Below are positions 1-10,861 of a DNA stretch of 64,000 nucleotides, piece by piece (within the stretch, counting starts at the first letter, position 1; each line of letters opens with the position of its first letter). The position numbers and the translations under genes were made by a program. The notes under the pieces were generated by a model, which saw nothing but the letters and a program-made list of their open reading frames with translations, did no database searches and was not told the DNA's origin. The stretch comes from Melitaea cinxia (taxonomy: Eukaryota; Arthropoda; Insecta; Lepidoptera; Nymphalidae): assembly GCF_905220565.1 (NCBI RefSeq), contig NC_059402.1, positions 10,603,501-10,667,500 on the forward strand, in the 5' to 3' direction.

Positions 1-243
1 CTTATCTGTTTAAGCTGTGTATCGGCTGCAACTTGTTTATCTCAAATGCACTGCGTTATAAAATTAAACAACATTAGTATTTTGGCTCATAACTGTGTTT
101 ATTATCATTAAAAAGTTTCTCTACTGTACAGAACAACAATTTTAATTAAGAATGTTTAAAGCTCTGTAATACAAATAATAAATTAAGTGGCCACATAGGT
201 ATTGACATTTCGAAATTATAACATTTTTATTTCATACGTAAAT

Positions 244-427
244 AAACTTACTAAAAAATAAAACATACAAAAATCTAGTCGATTAATTTTTACCATTTTT
301 AGCTATTATAATAGCTAAAAATGGTAAAAATTAATCGACTAGATTTTTGTATGTTTTATTTTTAATAGCTAAAAATGGTAAAAATTAATCGACTAGATTT
401 TTGTATGTTTTATTTTTTAGTAAGTTT
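244..427. repeat. 64-bp perfect inverted repeat with a third copy in the middle
   Basis: The segment 244-307 is repeated as its exact reverse complement at 364-427. A third copy, in the same direction as the right arm but lacking its last bases, lies at about 310-363. The whole can fold into a long hairpin. It has no coding capacity and may be a foldback-type MITE or a local inverted duplication. No target duplication was recognised. Confidence 0.75.
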
Positions 428-499
428 AAAATAATCCGCAATTTAAAAATGTCACGAATATCTTTAGTAATCCTTATTAGTTTGTGTTAGTAATAATAA

Positions 500-818
500 T
501 CTATACAAATAAATACAACTGGAGTGTCTGTTAGTAATATTAAAATAACCGCTTTTTACTAAATGCATATGGATGTATACACGATACATATACCAAAATA
601 ACAAATATTAAAAATTTTGTCTGTCTGTCTGTTTGTTCCGGCTAGTCTCTGAAACGGCTGGTCCAATTTTGACGGGACTTTCACTAGTAGATAGCTGATA
701 TCGTAAGAAGTAACTTAGGCTACTTTTAATTTAGAAATTTATTTATTTTATAACTCTGTGAACAGAACACTAACTTTTTTGTTCAATTCTACCCGGACGA
801 AGTCGCGGGCACGGCTAG
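500..818 (+). mobile_element. Non-autonomous Helitron, family A copy 1
   Basis: It starts TCTATAC after a host A and ends CTAG before a host T, the pattern expected of Helitrons, which insert between A and T. The 3' end carries the GTCGCGGGCACGGCTAG motif. It has no ORF. A second copy lies at 14648-14988, and a 5' fragment near 38425. Confidence 0.75.
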
Positions 819-1371
819 TTATTTACTAAACTTTGTAAGCGTATTTTAAGCTTTAGAAGCAGTTTCGGTAACAATTGTTATGTATTGTATGAAATCTTCT
901 CTACAGCCTCTACATGTACTGTTTATTTACACGAAAATGAAAGAAAAGTATTGAGAAAAAAAAGTTATAATTGAGTAGTTCTTACATGCTTATAGACCAA
1001 CCCCGAATCATTTTAAAAATCTATAGGTATTTCATGATATATTACTCATGTAGCTATTTTGTAACTGCAGATGAATTACAAAATCACGGTCGCATTTTAA
1101 CATTTTTAATAATCAATCAAACAGGATATTATGCAACAGAACTCCTATTCATTACTTACATTATTGAATTGTGCAGAAAAAGTACACATAATTTAATTTA
1201 CTAAATCCGTCTATTTTGCTTATGATAAGGAAAAGAATACACTTACTAGAAAGTTAATTTTAGCTTTAATACTTAGAGATATTATAAAAATGGTTTTGAA
1301 GAGATCGAATCAAGTTTATAGAAGAAATGCGATATATAGGATCTAAATAGTAGGTCATTAGACGACATGGG

Positions 1372-1445
1372 CGTACCCACGCCACGGTGGGGCATATGCT
1401 CCATTCTGACTCGAAGCTAATAATATTTATTATTTATTATATATT
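1372..1445 (+). repeat. Short dispersed repeat (GCGTACCCAC motif)
   Basis: The stretch containing GGGCGTACCCACGCCACGGT and GGGGCATATGCTCCATT recurs in diverged form at 47815-47880, where it precedes an AATAAAT-rich stretch. It is probably the tail of a SINE or other retroelement; the family is unknown. Confidence 0.45.
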
Positions 1446-1454
1446 ATTTATTTA

Positions 1455-1619
1455 TCTATATAAATAAAAATGAATGTTGCCAAACGCATAACTCGAGATA
1501 AGCTCGACCAATTCGGATATATTGTTTTGTATGTTCCTTAAGGCCCACGGAAGGTTATTACACAAAGAAAAAAAAATACTATTAAGTTTTGAAAGAACGA
1601 AGTCTATTTGGGCAGCTAG
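1455..1619 (+). mobile_element. Short non-autonomous Helitron
   Basis: It starts TCTATATAAATA after A and ends GGGCAGCTAG before T. The internal sequence is unlike families A-D in this window, so this is a short or internally deleted Helitron. Confidence 0.6.
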
Positions 1620-1713
1620 TATTTAAATAAAAACAATTTAATTTTCTACTACCTGCTTATCGAGTTTTACATCTATTTCTTTTCCCCACCTTCACAAAAT
1701 TCAAGGAACACCC

Positions 1714-2730
1714 ATGTTAGACGACATAATTATTCTAATACCAGTCTTAAAACAACTTTCACATAGACTGGGCTATAATATCAAAGATCCCTTTGTCTAT
1801 TTAACATTTGCAACGAAATATATTTATTATAAAGGTGTTAATTTTTTTATTATTATTGAAACATATGCACAAAAAGAAAAAAATGTACATGATAATACAC
1901 CTGTCCGCTCAAATCATCGTGACCCAAAGGGAGTTGTAACCGAAGATATGTTAACCTTGCACCCCAATTCAAATCAGGATGTGGTCGATCAATCTCTGCC
2001 TGTAAATTTCCAGGATTTCATAAAATCTGAGTTCCATGATATGAAACAGGATCTCACCAGTATCTCGAAAGATATCACATCATTAAGGCAAGAACTACAG
2101 GACATAAGAATTGCTATGGGTTTTATTAACGATGAACACAATAAGATTAATGAAAAAATTGCGAAAATGGAATCAAAGTTTAAAGCTTTTGATGCCTTGG
2201 TGACAACTGTGGAGCACTTGAGGACGGTTAATGAGAAACTGGAGGCAGACTGTAACGCTAAAGACCAATGGGCAAGGCGGTCCAACATCGAAATCTGCGG
2301 AATTCCTGAAAAGAAAGGCGAGAACCTTCTCCGCATTACTGAGGAAATTGCAAAAAAAGCTGGATTTGATCTGAAAATGACAGAAATTGATTTTGTTACG
2401 CGAGTTTCCTCCACTAATAAAGTCAATAAACCTAAGCCTATAGTTGTCCGTTTGCAGTCTCGCTATAGAAAAGATGACTTTTTAGCCTGTCTGAGAAAAT
2501 TAAAAGTTATTTGCCAGGACCTCGGCTTTGCTAAAAATGAGTCTCGGATTTATTTTAATGATCATTTGACAAAATTTAATAAAATGCTTTTACAACGTGC
2601 TAAAGTTTTGGCTAAGGAGCGCACTTATAAATATGTTTGGGTTAGAAACTGTACAATTATGGTCAGACAGAACGACACCAGTCCTGTTATTCACATTGCG
2701 AATGTTGATGATTTAAAAAAGATCAAATAG
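1714..2730 (+). CDS. LINE ORF1 protein (coiled coil plus L1-like RNA-binding domain)
   Basis: This 338-residue ORF lies 243 bp upstream of the reverse transcriptase ORF. Residues about 105-190 are rich in heptads of Leu, Ile, Lys and Glu and should form a coiled coil. The following part (RRSNIEICGIPEKKGENLL, then VVRLQSRYRKDDFLACLRK) resembles the RNA-binding domain of L1-like ORF1 proteins, which coat the element RNA and act as nucleic-acid chaperones. Many lepidopteran relatives begin with a PHD-type zinc finger. None is seen here, and the first ~45 residues are low-complexity and hydrophobic. The true start may therefore be internal, or the N-terminus was lost by 5' truncation. An overlapping antisense frame is a shadow. 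Confidence 0.8.
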   Translation: MLDDIIILIPVLKQLSHRLGYNIKDPFVYLTFATKYIYYKGVNFFIIIETYAQKEKNVHDNTPVRSNHRDPKGVVTEDMLTLHPNSNQDVVDQSLPVNFQDFIKSEFHDMKQDLTSISKDITSLRQELQDIRIAMGFINDEHNKINEKIAKMESKFKAFDALVTTVEHLRTVNEKLEADCNAKDQWARRSNIEICGIPEKKGENLLRITEEIAKKAGFDLKMTEIDFVTRVSSTNKVNKPKPIVVRLQSRYRKDDFLACLRKLKVICQDLGFAKNESRIYFNDHLTKFNKMLLQRAKVLAKERTYKYVWVRNCTIMVRQNDTSPVIHIANVDDLKKIK

Positions 2731-2973
2731 GCATCATTTACTCTCTATTTATAATTTTGTATTGTATGATTTATGTAAATTGTTGTATCTCATTTATGTA
2801 TTTAATATGCTGTTATGTGTTTAGGGTTCGGCTATTTTTTCGGAGTGCTCATGTATTCAGGCTCTACTTGACATTCATAATTAGGATTTTATCTTTTACC
2901 GGGTTTGGGTGTGATAACGCTTCGGTTCTGGGTGTAACGATTATAAAAAAAAAATGTATATTTAATTTTTATA

Positions 2974-5823
2974 TTGTATGCAATTACTATGTTTGATCAC
3001 AATAGTTTAAGTATTTACTACCAGAATGTTCGTGGTTTACGTACCAAAACTAACTTATTTTACAACAGTCTACTTCTCAATGACTTTGATATAATCTGTT
3101 TAAGCGAGACATGGTTGTTGGACTCCGTTTCTAGCTCTGAACTTTTTGATTATCGTTATACTGTATATTGGTGTGATCGTAGTTATGAGTCTCGTGGTGA
3201 TAAGCTTGGTGGTGGTGTACTTATTGCTTTGCGTCGCGAGTTTCAGGTTGTTTCTTCGGAGAATATTGCCTTCCATAAATTTTCAGCTGAAACTGTCACT
3301 GTTACTATTCACCTTAAACACTCTCGCCTTTTGAAGATTTACTGTTGCTATTTCCCACATTGCCCAGAACAAGAAGAATCTGAGGCTTATTTTTTTGACA
3401 CAGTTTCTAATATGATTGTCGATAGACCTAATGATGTTTATTTGATTGTGGGTGATTTTAACATAAGTAATGGAATTTGGCTTCAAGTGCATAATTATTC
3501 AGAACTATGTGACTCTTTTCGGGGTTCTCTGGTAGGCACCCTGCACCACTTTCTTTGTTTTTCTGATTTGAAGCAGTATAATACTATAAAAAACTGTAAT
3601 GAGCGTTTATTAGACCTGGTTCTATGTAGTACTGATTGTGTCGTTTCTAGGAGCTCTTATCCTTTACTCGACGAAGACAAGTATCATCCTGCTTTAGAAA
3701 TTAGCCCACTACTGGTTAGACCTAATATTTTGCATTTACCTTCCCGTATTATTCGCCTTTATCACAGGGCTGACTCTAGGGCAATAATTAAGTCTCTTGG
3801 TGAAATCGATTGGATTAATCGCTTCCTTAACCTCGATATTGAAGCCGCCACTACTTCTTTTTATGATACTATCTTTAATATTATTGATAAACACATACCA
3901 TCAAAGGTTGTGCATCAGTCACGTAAGTATCCTGTTTGGTATAATGGGCCTTTGATAAAGATAATTAAGGAAAAATTAAAATTTCACAGGAAATGGAAGA
4001 CATATTGTAGGATTTCAGACTATGATACATTTGTGCTTTTACGGGAAAGGCAGAGAAAGGTTGAGGTCGACTGTTATAATGCTTACATTGATAATGCTGA
4101 GAGAGAAATTAATCGAAATAGTAAATATTTTTGGTCATTTATAAAATCTAAGAGGGAGGGGTCTAATGATCTACCTAATCGTATGTTTTTTGGTGAGACT
4201 TCATCATCTGATGGCGAAGAGATTTGTGGCTTGTTTAATTCGTACTTTCAGTCTGCTTTTGAACCGGAGATGCGTGAGAATGGAGTCTTACCCGACAGTC
4301 AACCCTGTGTGGACTTATGTACAATCGAACTTACTACTTCTATAGTTGAGAAATATCTTAAAAATCTTAATGTTGACAAGGGAGTTGGACCGGATGCTTT
4401 ACCCCCCCGGTTTCTTAAGCAATTTTGTGATGTGCTGGCATTACCTATATTTTTGTTGTTTCGCTTATCTCTGAACACCGGATGCTTACCAACTTTATGG
4501 AAAAAATCCTTTATAGCCCCTATATTGAAATCCGGTAATAAACATGATATACAGAATTATAGGCCTATTTCAAAACTTTGTTCCATTGCAAAGTTGTTTG
4601 AGAAAATCATTTACGATACTATGTTTCCAACTATACGTTCTTATCTGCTAAATCAACAGCATGGATTCATCAATAAACGTTCAACGGAAACCAATCTTTG
4701 TGAATTTATACATCGGGTTTCTAGTTCTATGGATCAGGGACATCAGGTTGACGTCGTATACACGGATTACTCTAAAGCCTTCGATAAGGTTTCACACAGT
4801 CTTCTTCTCCTTAAGCTAAAGCGTTTTGGAATACACGGTGATCTTCTTCGTTGGTTGGATTCATATCTTCGCAACCGAAGTCAGGCTGTATCTATTAAGG
4901 GTTACTTATCATCGTTTATACCTATTACATCGGGTGTGCCCCAGGGCTCTCACCTCGGTCCTCTACTTTTTAATATATTTATAAATGATATAAGCAATGT
5001 GTTTGTGTCCTCTGAATTCCTTTTGTACGCTGATGACACTAAAATATTTAAAACTATCAAATCATCAGCTGATTGTTATGATCTTCAAACCGATTTAAAT
5101 AGTCTCAAAATATATTGTAATTCTAATTTGCTTCATCTGAATATTATGAAATGTAGTATAGTTTCTTTTTCACGTAAACTCAAACCTTTAATTTATAAAT
5201 ATACTCTTAACAATACTTTATTAACCCGGAAATCTGAGGTGAGAGACTTGGGCGTTACACTAGACTGTAAACTTACTTTTGGGAGCCATGTTAACAACAT
5301 TTCAACAAAGGCCTATAGTTTGCTTGGATTCATTATGAGGGTTGGATCTGAGTTTAGGAGACCTTCCACGCTTATTCTTCTTTACAACTCCTACGTTCGC
5401 TCTGTACTTGAGTATGCCTCTACGGTCTGGAATCCACAGTATGACGTTTATAGGAATCGGATTGAGAATATTCAGAATAAGTTTCTGAAGTATTTGTCGT
5501 ATAAATTTACTGACTTACCAAACAAGCCATTGAGTCTGTCTAGTCGCCGTTCTGTTCGAGACCAAATATTTTTATTTAAAATTGTTAATAGTCACATGGA
5601 TTCTTCATTTTTACTCAGCAATCTACTTCTGAACTGTCCACGGTCTGGTTCACGTCATCCGAGGTGTTTTCATACTCCAACCTGTCGTACATCCTATAAC
5701 GCTAATTCTTTTTTGATCAGAGCTTGTCGTGAATACAATGAGCATTTTGAGAATTTTGATTTATTTCATTTATCTTTGCCTGAATATAGAAAGCAGTTGT
5801 CGAATTTCATTGAAACAATTTAA
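2974..5823 (+). CDS. LINE ORF2: endonuclease-reverse transcriptase
   Basis: A 949-residue intact polyprotein that nicks target DNA and copies element RNA at the nick. The N-terminal EEP endonuclease shows YYQNVRGLRTK, then CLSETWL with the catalytic Glu, then VGDFN near residue 160, and ends in DKYHPAL, where many relatives have SDH. The reverse transcriptase shows GPDALPP, NYRPIS, motif A TDYSKAFDKV (Asp near residue 598), GVPQGSHLGP and the active site YADDT (Asp near residue 687). The C-terminal part is the usual Jockey/CR1-type tail. All key residues seen are kept and there is no stop or frameshift, so this is one of the youngest-looking elements here. Clade assignment (Jockey, CR1 or Daphne group) is inference. 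Confidence 0.9.
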   Translation: MYAITMFDHNSLSIYYQNVRGLRTKTNLFYNSLLLNDFDIICLSETWLLDSVSSSELFDYRYTVYWCDRSYESRGDKLGGGVLIALRREFQVVSSENIAFHKFSAETVTVTIHLKHSRLLKIYCCYFPHCPEQEESEAYFFDTVSNMIVDRPNDVYLIVGDFNISNGIWLQVHNYSELCDSFRGSLVGTLHHFLCFSDLKQYNTIKNCNERLLDLVLCSTDCVVSRSSYPLLDEDKYHPALEISPLLVRPNILHLPSRIIRLYHRADSRAIIKSLGEIDWINRFLNLDIEAATTSFYDTIFNIIDKHIPSKVVHQSRKYPVWYNGPLIKIIKEKLKFHRKWKTYCRISDYDTFVLLRERQRKVEVDCYNAYIDNAEREINRNSKYFWSFIKSKREGSNDLPNRMFFGETSSSDGEEICGLFNSYFQSAFEPEMRENGVLPDSQPCVDLCTIELTTSIVEKYLKNLNVDKGVGPDALPPRFLKQFCDVLALPIFLLFRLSLNTGCLPTLWKKSFIAPILKSGNKHDIQNYRPISKLCSIAKLFEKIIYDTMFPTIRSYLLNQQHGFINKRSTETNLCEFIHRVSSSMDQGHQVDVVYTDYSKAFDKVSHSLLLLKLKRFGIHGDLLRWLDSYLRNRSQAVSIKGYLSSFIPITSGVPQGSHLGPLLFNIFINDISNVFVSSEFLLYADDTKIFKTIKSSADCYDLQTDLNSLKIYCNSNLLHLNIMKCSIVSFSRKLKPLIYKYTLNNTLLTRKSEVRDLGVTLDCKLTFGSHVNNISTKAYSLLGFIMRVGSEFRRPSTLILLYNSYVRSVLEYASTVWNPQYDVYRNRIENIQNKFLKYLSYKFTDLPNKPLSLSSRRSVRDQIFLFKIVNSHMDSSFLLSNLLLNCPRSGSRHPRCFHTPTCRTSYNANSFLIRACREYNEHFENFDLFHLSLPEYRKQLSNFIETI

Positions 5824-6043
5824 TGTAGAATGAATTTTATATCGTTTATTTGAGCTTTTTTTTTTGAGTTTTTGATGTTGATTAATTTATTAAAGCTTAT
5901 CATTACTTTGGAGTGCTTTTATGAAATAACAATTGGTGGAAACTTTGCTGGATTTTGTAAAATTAATTTGTGTTAATATTTTTTTATTATGTATATCTGT
6001 TTGTTTCCCAAATATTAAATAAATAAATAAATAAATAAATAAA

Positions 6044-7282
6044 TGAAACGAATGTTTTCGGGTACAAAAGTTATTACTTTACTTTTGATGTAATAACTAG
6101 CTTCTTTTATAGTGTAATATCAAAACAGTAATTGAACCCTTCGTTGCAACACAGGGGAATAGGGAGGCAACACCCACTTATCCATATACTTCACCACCAA
6201 GCTAAAATGCACTGCTGCAAAATTATATGTATGTTTTCGTCGTTCGTATCGGTCGGTTTAAAGAGTGAGCGAGATAGAGAGGGCTAATACAATTATAGGT
6301 ACGAGTATATACTGTGGCACGTGGAAACGATACCAGTCTGTTACAACAAGCTTACAAGTTGGATCTAAATGTTTATTTATTTAATCTTTCTATTTGTCAT
6401 TATCTTCAAGACATACTTATTAGGTACGAACAAGAAAGCGATGTTATAAATTAAAAAAAAAGTAGTTTACGAAATTTTAAAAATGAATGGACATAGTGCT
6501 TACAAACTTTTTCTACCCTAGTATATTATTTGTGGCTTTTAACATTTATTGTAACTAATATAAAACAAAATACACATCGTTTTATAAAACTTTCATGTTA
6601 GACTACTACCTACCTATTGCGCATGTTTGCGCAAATTTAATATTAAAAAAAAAAACGTATTTTTAATGTTAAAATTAATATAAGTATTAACTAAATAAAG
6701 TTAAATTGAACTATCAAGGTTAATGAAAAAGTTAATGTCTGTTTGTTTACAACACAATGAACCTTTAAAAATATTGTATTAAAATACTGTTACTTAAATC
6801 TCTAAATAAATAGACATCGATAAATCTCTTTATAGTCAATTTTAATAGGAAACTGTCACCAACACCTCAACACTTAAAAGTAATTTTGCTAGTACTATAA
6901 CATTCAAGCGATAGCTAATAATTTAATATCGCAAAGCAATAAAATCTTGGCGCTGATCACAATCACAAAGACTTATTTAGAGATAAATGAGAGAAAGTAA
7001 ATTCAGTTAACTCCTATAGTATGATTTCGTTTAAATACATAAATAGTAACATTATATTATACCAGCTAGATAGGTACCCGCTACACTATAAAAACATAGG
7101 TAACTTACTGATTTGTTTAATCAAATATATACCTATATAATCAAGAAACTGTTAAAAATTAAGTATTAAAAATTCTTATACTTTATAAATATTCGCAGTT
7201 TAATTTATCGATAAAATACTACAATGTGTACTGGATGAATTAGTTTATGTATTTGTTTGTTTGTCGTTAACAGCAGGTAACA
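6044..7282. other. Non-genic AT-rich stretch
   Basis: No coding region, SINE promoter or terminal repeat was recognised. The sequence is AT-rich with short A and T runs. Confidence 0.5.
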
Positions 7283-7567
7283 TTATTTCATTCATTCATT
7301 CATTATAGCCTATACAGTCCACTGCTGGACATAGGCCTCCACAAGTTTACGCCAAAAGTAACGTGAACTCATGTGTTTTGCCCATAGTCACCAGTCTGGG
7401 CAGGCGGGTTGGTGACCGCAGGGCTGGCTTTGTCGCACCGAAGACGCTGCTGCCCGTCTTCGGCCTGTGTATTTTAAAGCCAGCAGTTGGATGGTTATCT
7501 CGCCACCCGGTCGGCTTTTTAAGTTCCAAGGTGGTAACGGAACTGTTTTTTTTTTTTTTTTTTGAAT
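7283..7567 (-). repeat. Dispersed retroelement 3' tail, family R, minus strand
   Basis: The (ATTC)n tract at 7283-7303 is the minus-strand tail. It is followed by a unit containing CACTGCTGGACATAGGCC, ACGTGAACTCATGTGTTTTG and AAAGCCAGCAGTTGGATGG. The same unit is found in the opposite direction at 39590-39905 and in part at 38866-39010. It probably derives from the 3' end of a non-LTR element or a SINE using it. It breaks off at an 18-base T run at about 7546-7563. Confidence 0.7.
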
Positions 7568-9483
7568 AGATTATTATGATACAACATAACTAAGTGAAAT
7601 CCTCAATGATTTTTTTTAGAGTACAAAAAAACAAAGTGACTATGTTAATAGTAAAAAATTTAAATCGATCCAGAGACTAATGCGCTTTATTAGTATGCCT
7701 AGGTATATATAGATAGGTCGCCGTCGCGATCGTTTTCTACACGGAGCGTTAGGTATTCATTGTTTGGTATTATTCATTTATTATATTATGCTTATGCTAC
7801 TATAGATATTTAGTTATAAACAACGAATTTTCAGTCCGAAAAAATGAAGTACCTACACGTTACTAACTAATGATGTTTGTGCAACAATGCCATGAAACCC
7901 TCCTTAACAAAACAGTCCGACGAGGTCACCGTGTTTTGATCAAGACGACATATTAAAAAAATAACTACAAAAGTACTTTATAATCACAAATCTTAATATA
8001 TAAAGTAGTAAAGTAAATTGTACTAATCTTTAAGTCTAAATTTCTGTGTATTTAATGTCTACTTATTAACCAAGACCACTACAAATTTTAATCTGTTCTA
8101 GATATGTTAATATCTACATAATATGGTTCCACGGTCATCGGTTGAATTCTATACAGCTAATATAGCAAATTTTTCGAAGGTGACCTAATCTTTTACCTGC
8201 ACGAACTTACGAGCGATAGAATGATTAAAAATGAGCATGCTTTTAAACTGCACGGTCATTTACACAATACAAAAATATCTTCGGACATACTCTGTCGAAA
8301 CAAAAGAATCAGAGTAATTAATGTAAATTATAATCAAAATACATGATTATAGTTTAAAGACTTCTTATTGTTAGAACAAAACTTCTATACACAAAAAGAA
8401 ACATAAATATGTATAAATATAAATCTAAACTCTAGTCTACACCGTGTCTACACTGCCAGATGATAGGAATGCGGTAATCGTTAGCGCGCTTTTTTGGAGG
8501 GCACCTTCAAACGCTGCCATTGACCGTGGTCAGGGACGCCGAGACCCTGAGTCAGCGTCACTATCCGTCGTGATGTAACACTCTCCACAATAGCGGTAGT
8601 CTATTCAGCCAATTGAGGTAGGTGCGTTCATTTGTACAATTGTTTAAGTTGAAGACACGTTATTAGCAATCCATAACATTAGAAGAATTTTCGTAACATT
8701 TAAATGTTTACCAATAATTTAAAAAAAAAAATGTTATACATAAATTCTATTTTGGAATCATGTCATTTCAATGACATTATACGAAATAAAATTCTATATT
8801 GAATAGAACTGATTTTTATAACAAAAAATACCTCTTATGTTTACAAGGTTAAAGCATTAAATGAGTAATAGGAAAAAACAAGTAATACGTATAATTATGT
8901 AGATGCGATTCCAATGCCATATGTAAAACTTATTAATACGATTAACCAGATGTTACCTATATAGTATAATCCGTATAATATGCCATTACAAAAATATTTA
9001 TTTTATTTTATATATGTACCTACAATACATGCACAATACGAATATTCTGTATTGTACCACAAAAGAAATATAAATACAAGGAAAGGGAAAAAAAGACAAA
9101 AAATGTACAAAATGGTCTTATCGTTAAAAGAGCGACCTCATCCAGACAATCATTAGTTTAGGCACAGAACATAAAATGACTAAAGCGGAAACGTGTAGAT
9201 ACCAATGAAACCAACCTAACCTAACGTACACACAACGGTAATTTTATTAATGATAATGATTTAATAATAAATTTTATTATTTTTCTTAAAGCGTTAGGGC
9301 AAGTAATTAAGTTGCATATTTTGGTTCAAATATAGATTCTGGTATCGCAGTTAAATGGAAGGACACCAGTTTAATAATAACTGAAATATATACGTTGTAT
9401 ATATTTTATATAATAAATACGACATACATAGATTCGTTTATATAGGTATATAAACTTAAATACATTTAAGAGCAAAACAACAA
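7568..9483. other. Non-genic AT-rich stretch
   Basis: No gene was recognised. A GC-richer island at 8440-8600 has no ORF or repeat partner that I could find in the window. Confidence 0.45.
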
Positions 9484-9985
9484 TCTATATAAATATAATA
9501 AAATGGTAGGAAAGTTATCTATATATATAATCTATACATATAATAAAATGGTAGGAAAGTCAAAACTGTACATTGAATATTTTTTTAAAAGAATACTTGA
9601 TGTGTGATCTACAATCGATACCGAAGCCAAAAATATGGTTTTTAGAATTTTTGTCTGTTTGTCTGTATGTATGTCCGGGATAAACTCTAAAAGTACTGCA
9701 TGGATTTACTTCAAATTTGGCACGAATATTATTAAGAAGTCGGGTCAACATATAGGCTACATATTATCACGCTATCACCTACGGGGAACGAGCAGTGAAC
9801 CTTTATTTCTTCAACGCATTCTGTAACAACGCGTAATCTAACGACGCATATTTGAATGTTGTTGTTATTATGTTAATGCTATAATATAACCATGCTATAA
9901 GTTAGCTTCAGAATATAAATAAAGACATTCTATAGTATATTTAGTAGCAGCATTGCACCCGTGCGAAGCCGGGGCGGGTCGCTAG
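9484..9985 (+). mobile_element. Non-autonomous Helitron, family B copy 1, with doubled 5' end
   Basis: The body starts at 9531 (TCTATACATATAATAAAATG) after an A and ends CTAG at 9982-9985 before a T. The same start motif occurs again at 9484, so a truncated second 5' end sits directly in front. The 3' end includes GAAGCCGGGGCGGGTCGCTAG. Other copies: 13504-13905 (plus) and about 44395-44766 (minus). Confidence 0.75.
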
Positions 9986-10859
9986 TATAGAATAAGCATA
10001 TTATTACAACAATACAAGTAACAAAACAAAAATAATGATAATGACTTAATGAGATCATTAATGTGCTTTTCCACAACTTTGAAAAGTCGCAATTACCCGA
10101 ACATGATTTTATTTTATTGGAAGGGAAATATGTTAAAATTATTAGTAAGAAAAAAAAACATATCTAAGAATATACTCCCTACAGACCGTAAAAAGCAATC
10201 GTATGAGTTACTTAGAAATCATGTGAAACACTGAAAATTAAACCGTTCTTTCAGACATCAATCCATACAGGTTCAATAGTACCTGACTAGTAGAGACAAT
10301 AAATAAGTAACGTATATTTGCAAACGCAAAACTACTAAACTAACTACCAAACATTTTAAAATTTAAAATAAACCTACTGCACAACTAAATACATAGATAC
10401 ATATTTGTAGCAGCATTTCAGTAATTAAAGTAATTAGGTATCTCATCGCTTAAATTTTTTTATATAAATTTATACTTTAGTAAGTTTACTTTATTATTAT
10501 TATTATTTTTGTTTTTAATGTTTACATAACATAATTTATTACGCTATAATATTTAAAAAAAAACTACTTTTTCTCATACATTATATTATCAGAATGCCCA
10601 AAGATGACATTTTTATTGTCTGGTTGATCAAATCTCTACTGTAAATATATATTTAATTAGCTCTTGATTGTTTATTTTATATTGATCTTTCCTATGATCA
10701 AGATTAATGGTATCAATTTGGTCTAGCATCAGAAAAAAGATCATCGTCAGTAGAAAGATTATTTACGACAGCCTTGGCGTATAATACAAACCAACAACAT
10801 TGATTTTGAGTTACTCTTGTTAGTTTATTTTATTTATCTATTCTAAGATGGAAATAACT
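9986..10859. other. Non-genic AT-rich stretch
   Basis: No gene or clear repeat was seen. Short ORFs here have low-complexity translations. Confidence 0.45.
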
Positions 10860-10861
10860 TA

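Larger units (their letters stand above)
1714..6043 (+). mobile_element. Nearly intact two-ORF non-LTR retrotransposon
   Basis: The two ORFs described separately (1714-2730 and 2974-5823) are followed by a 3' UTR and a short (AAAT)n tail at about 6014-6043, the usual end of a Jockey/CR1-type LINE. Neither ORF is broken. The 5' boundary is not seen: the first ~45 codons of the upstream ORF look unlike a LINE protein, so the element may be 5'-truncated near 1850. No target-site duplication was found because the 5' end is unclear. Confidence 0.85.

Noticed and set aside
971..1204. 77-codon open frame
   Set aside because: Low-complexity translation in AT-rich DNA, no recognised motif and no splice or poly(A) context.
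1989..2426. 145-codon frame opposite the LINE ORF1
   Set aside because: It is the complement of a supported coding region and shows no motif of its own.
3146..3492. Short frames inside the LINE ORF2 on both strands
   Set aside because: Shadows of the 949-residue reverse transcriptase ORF.
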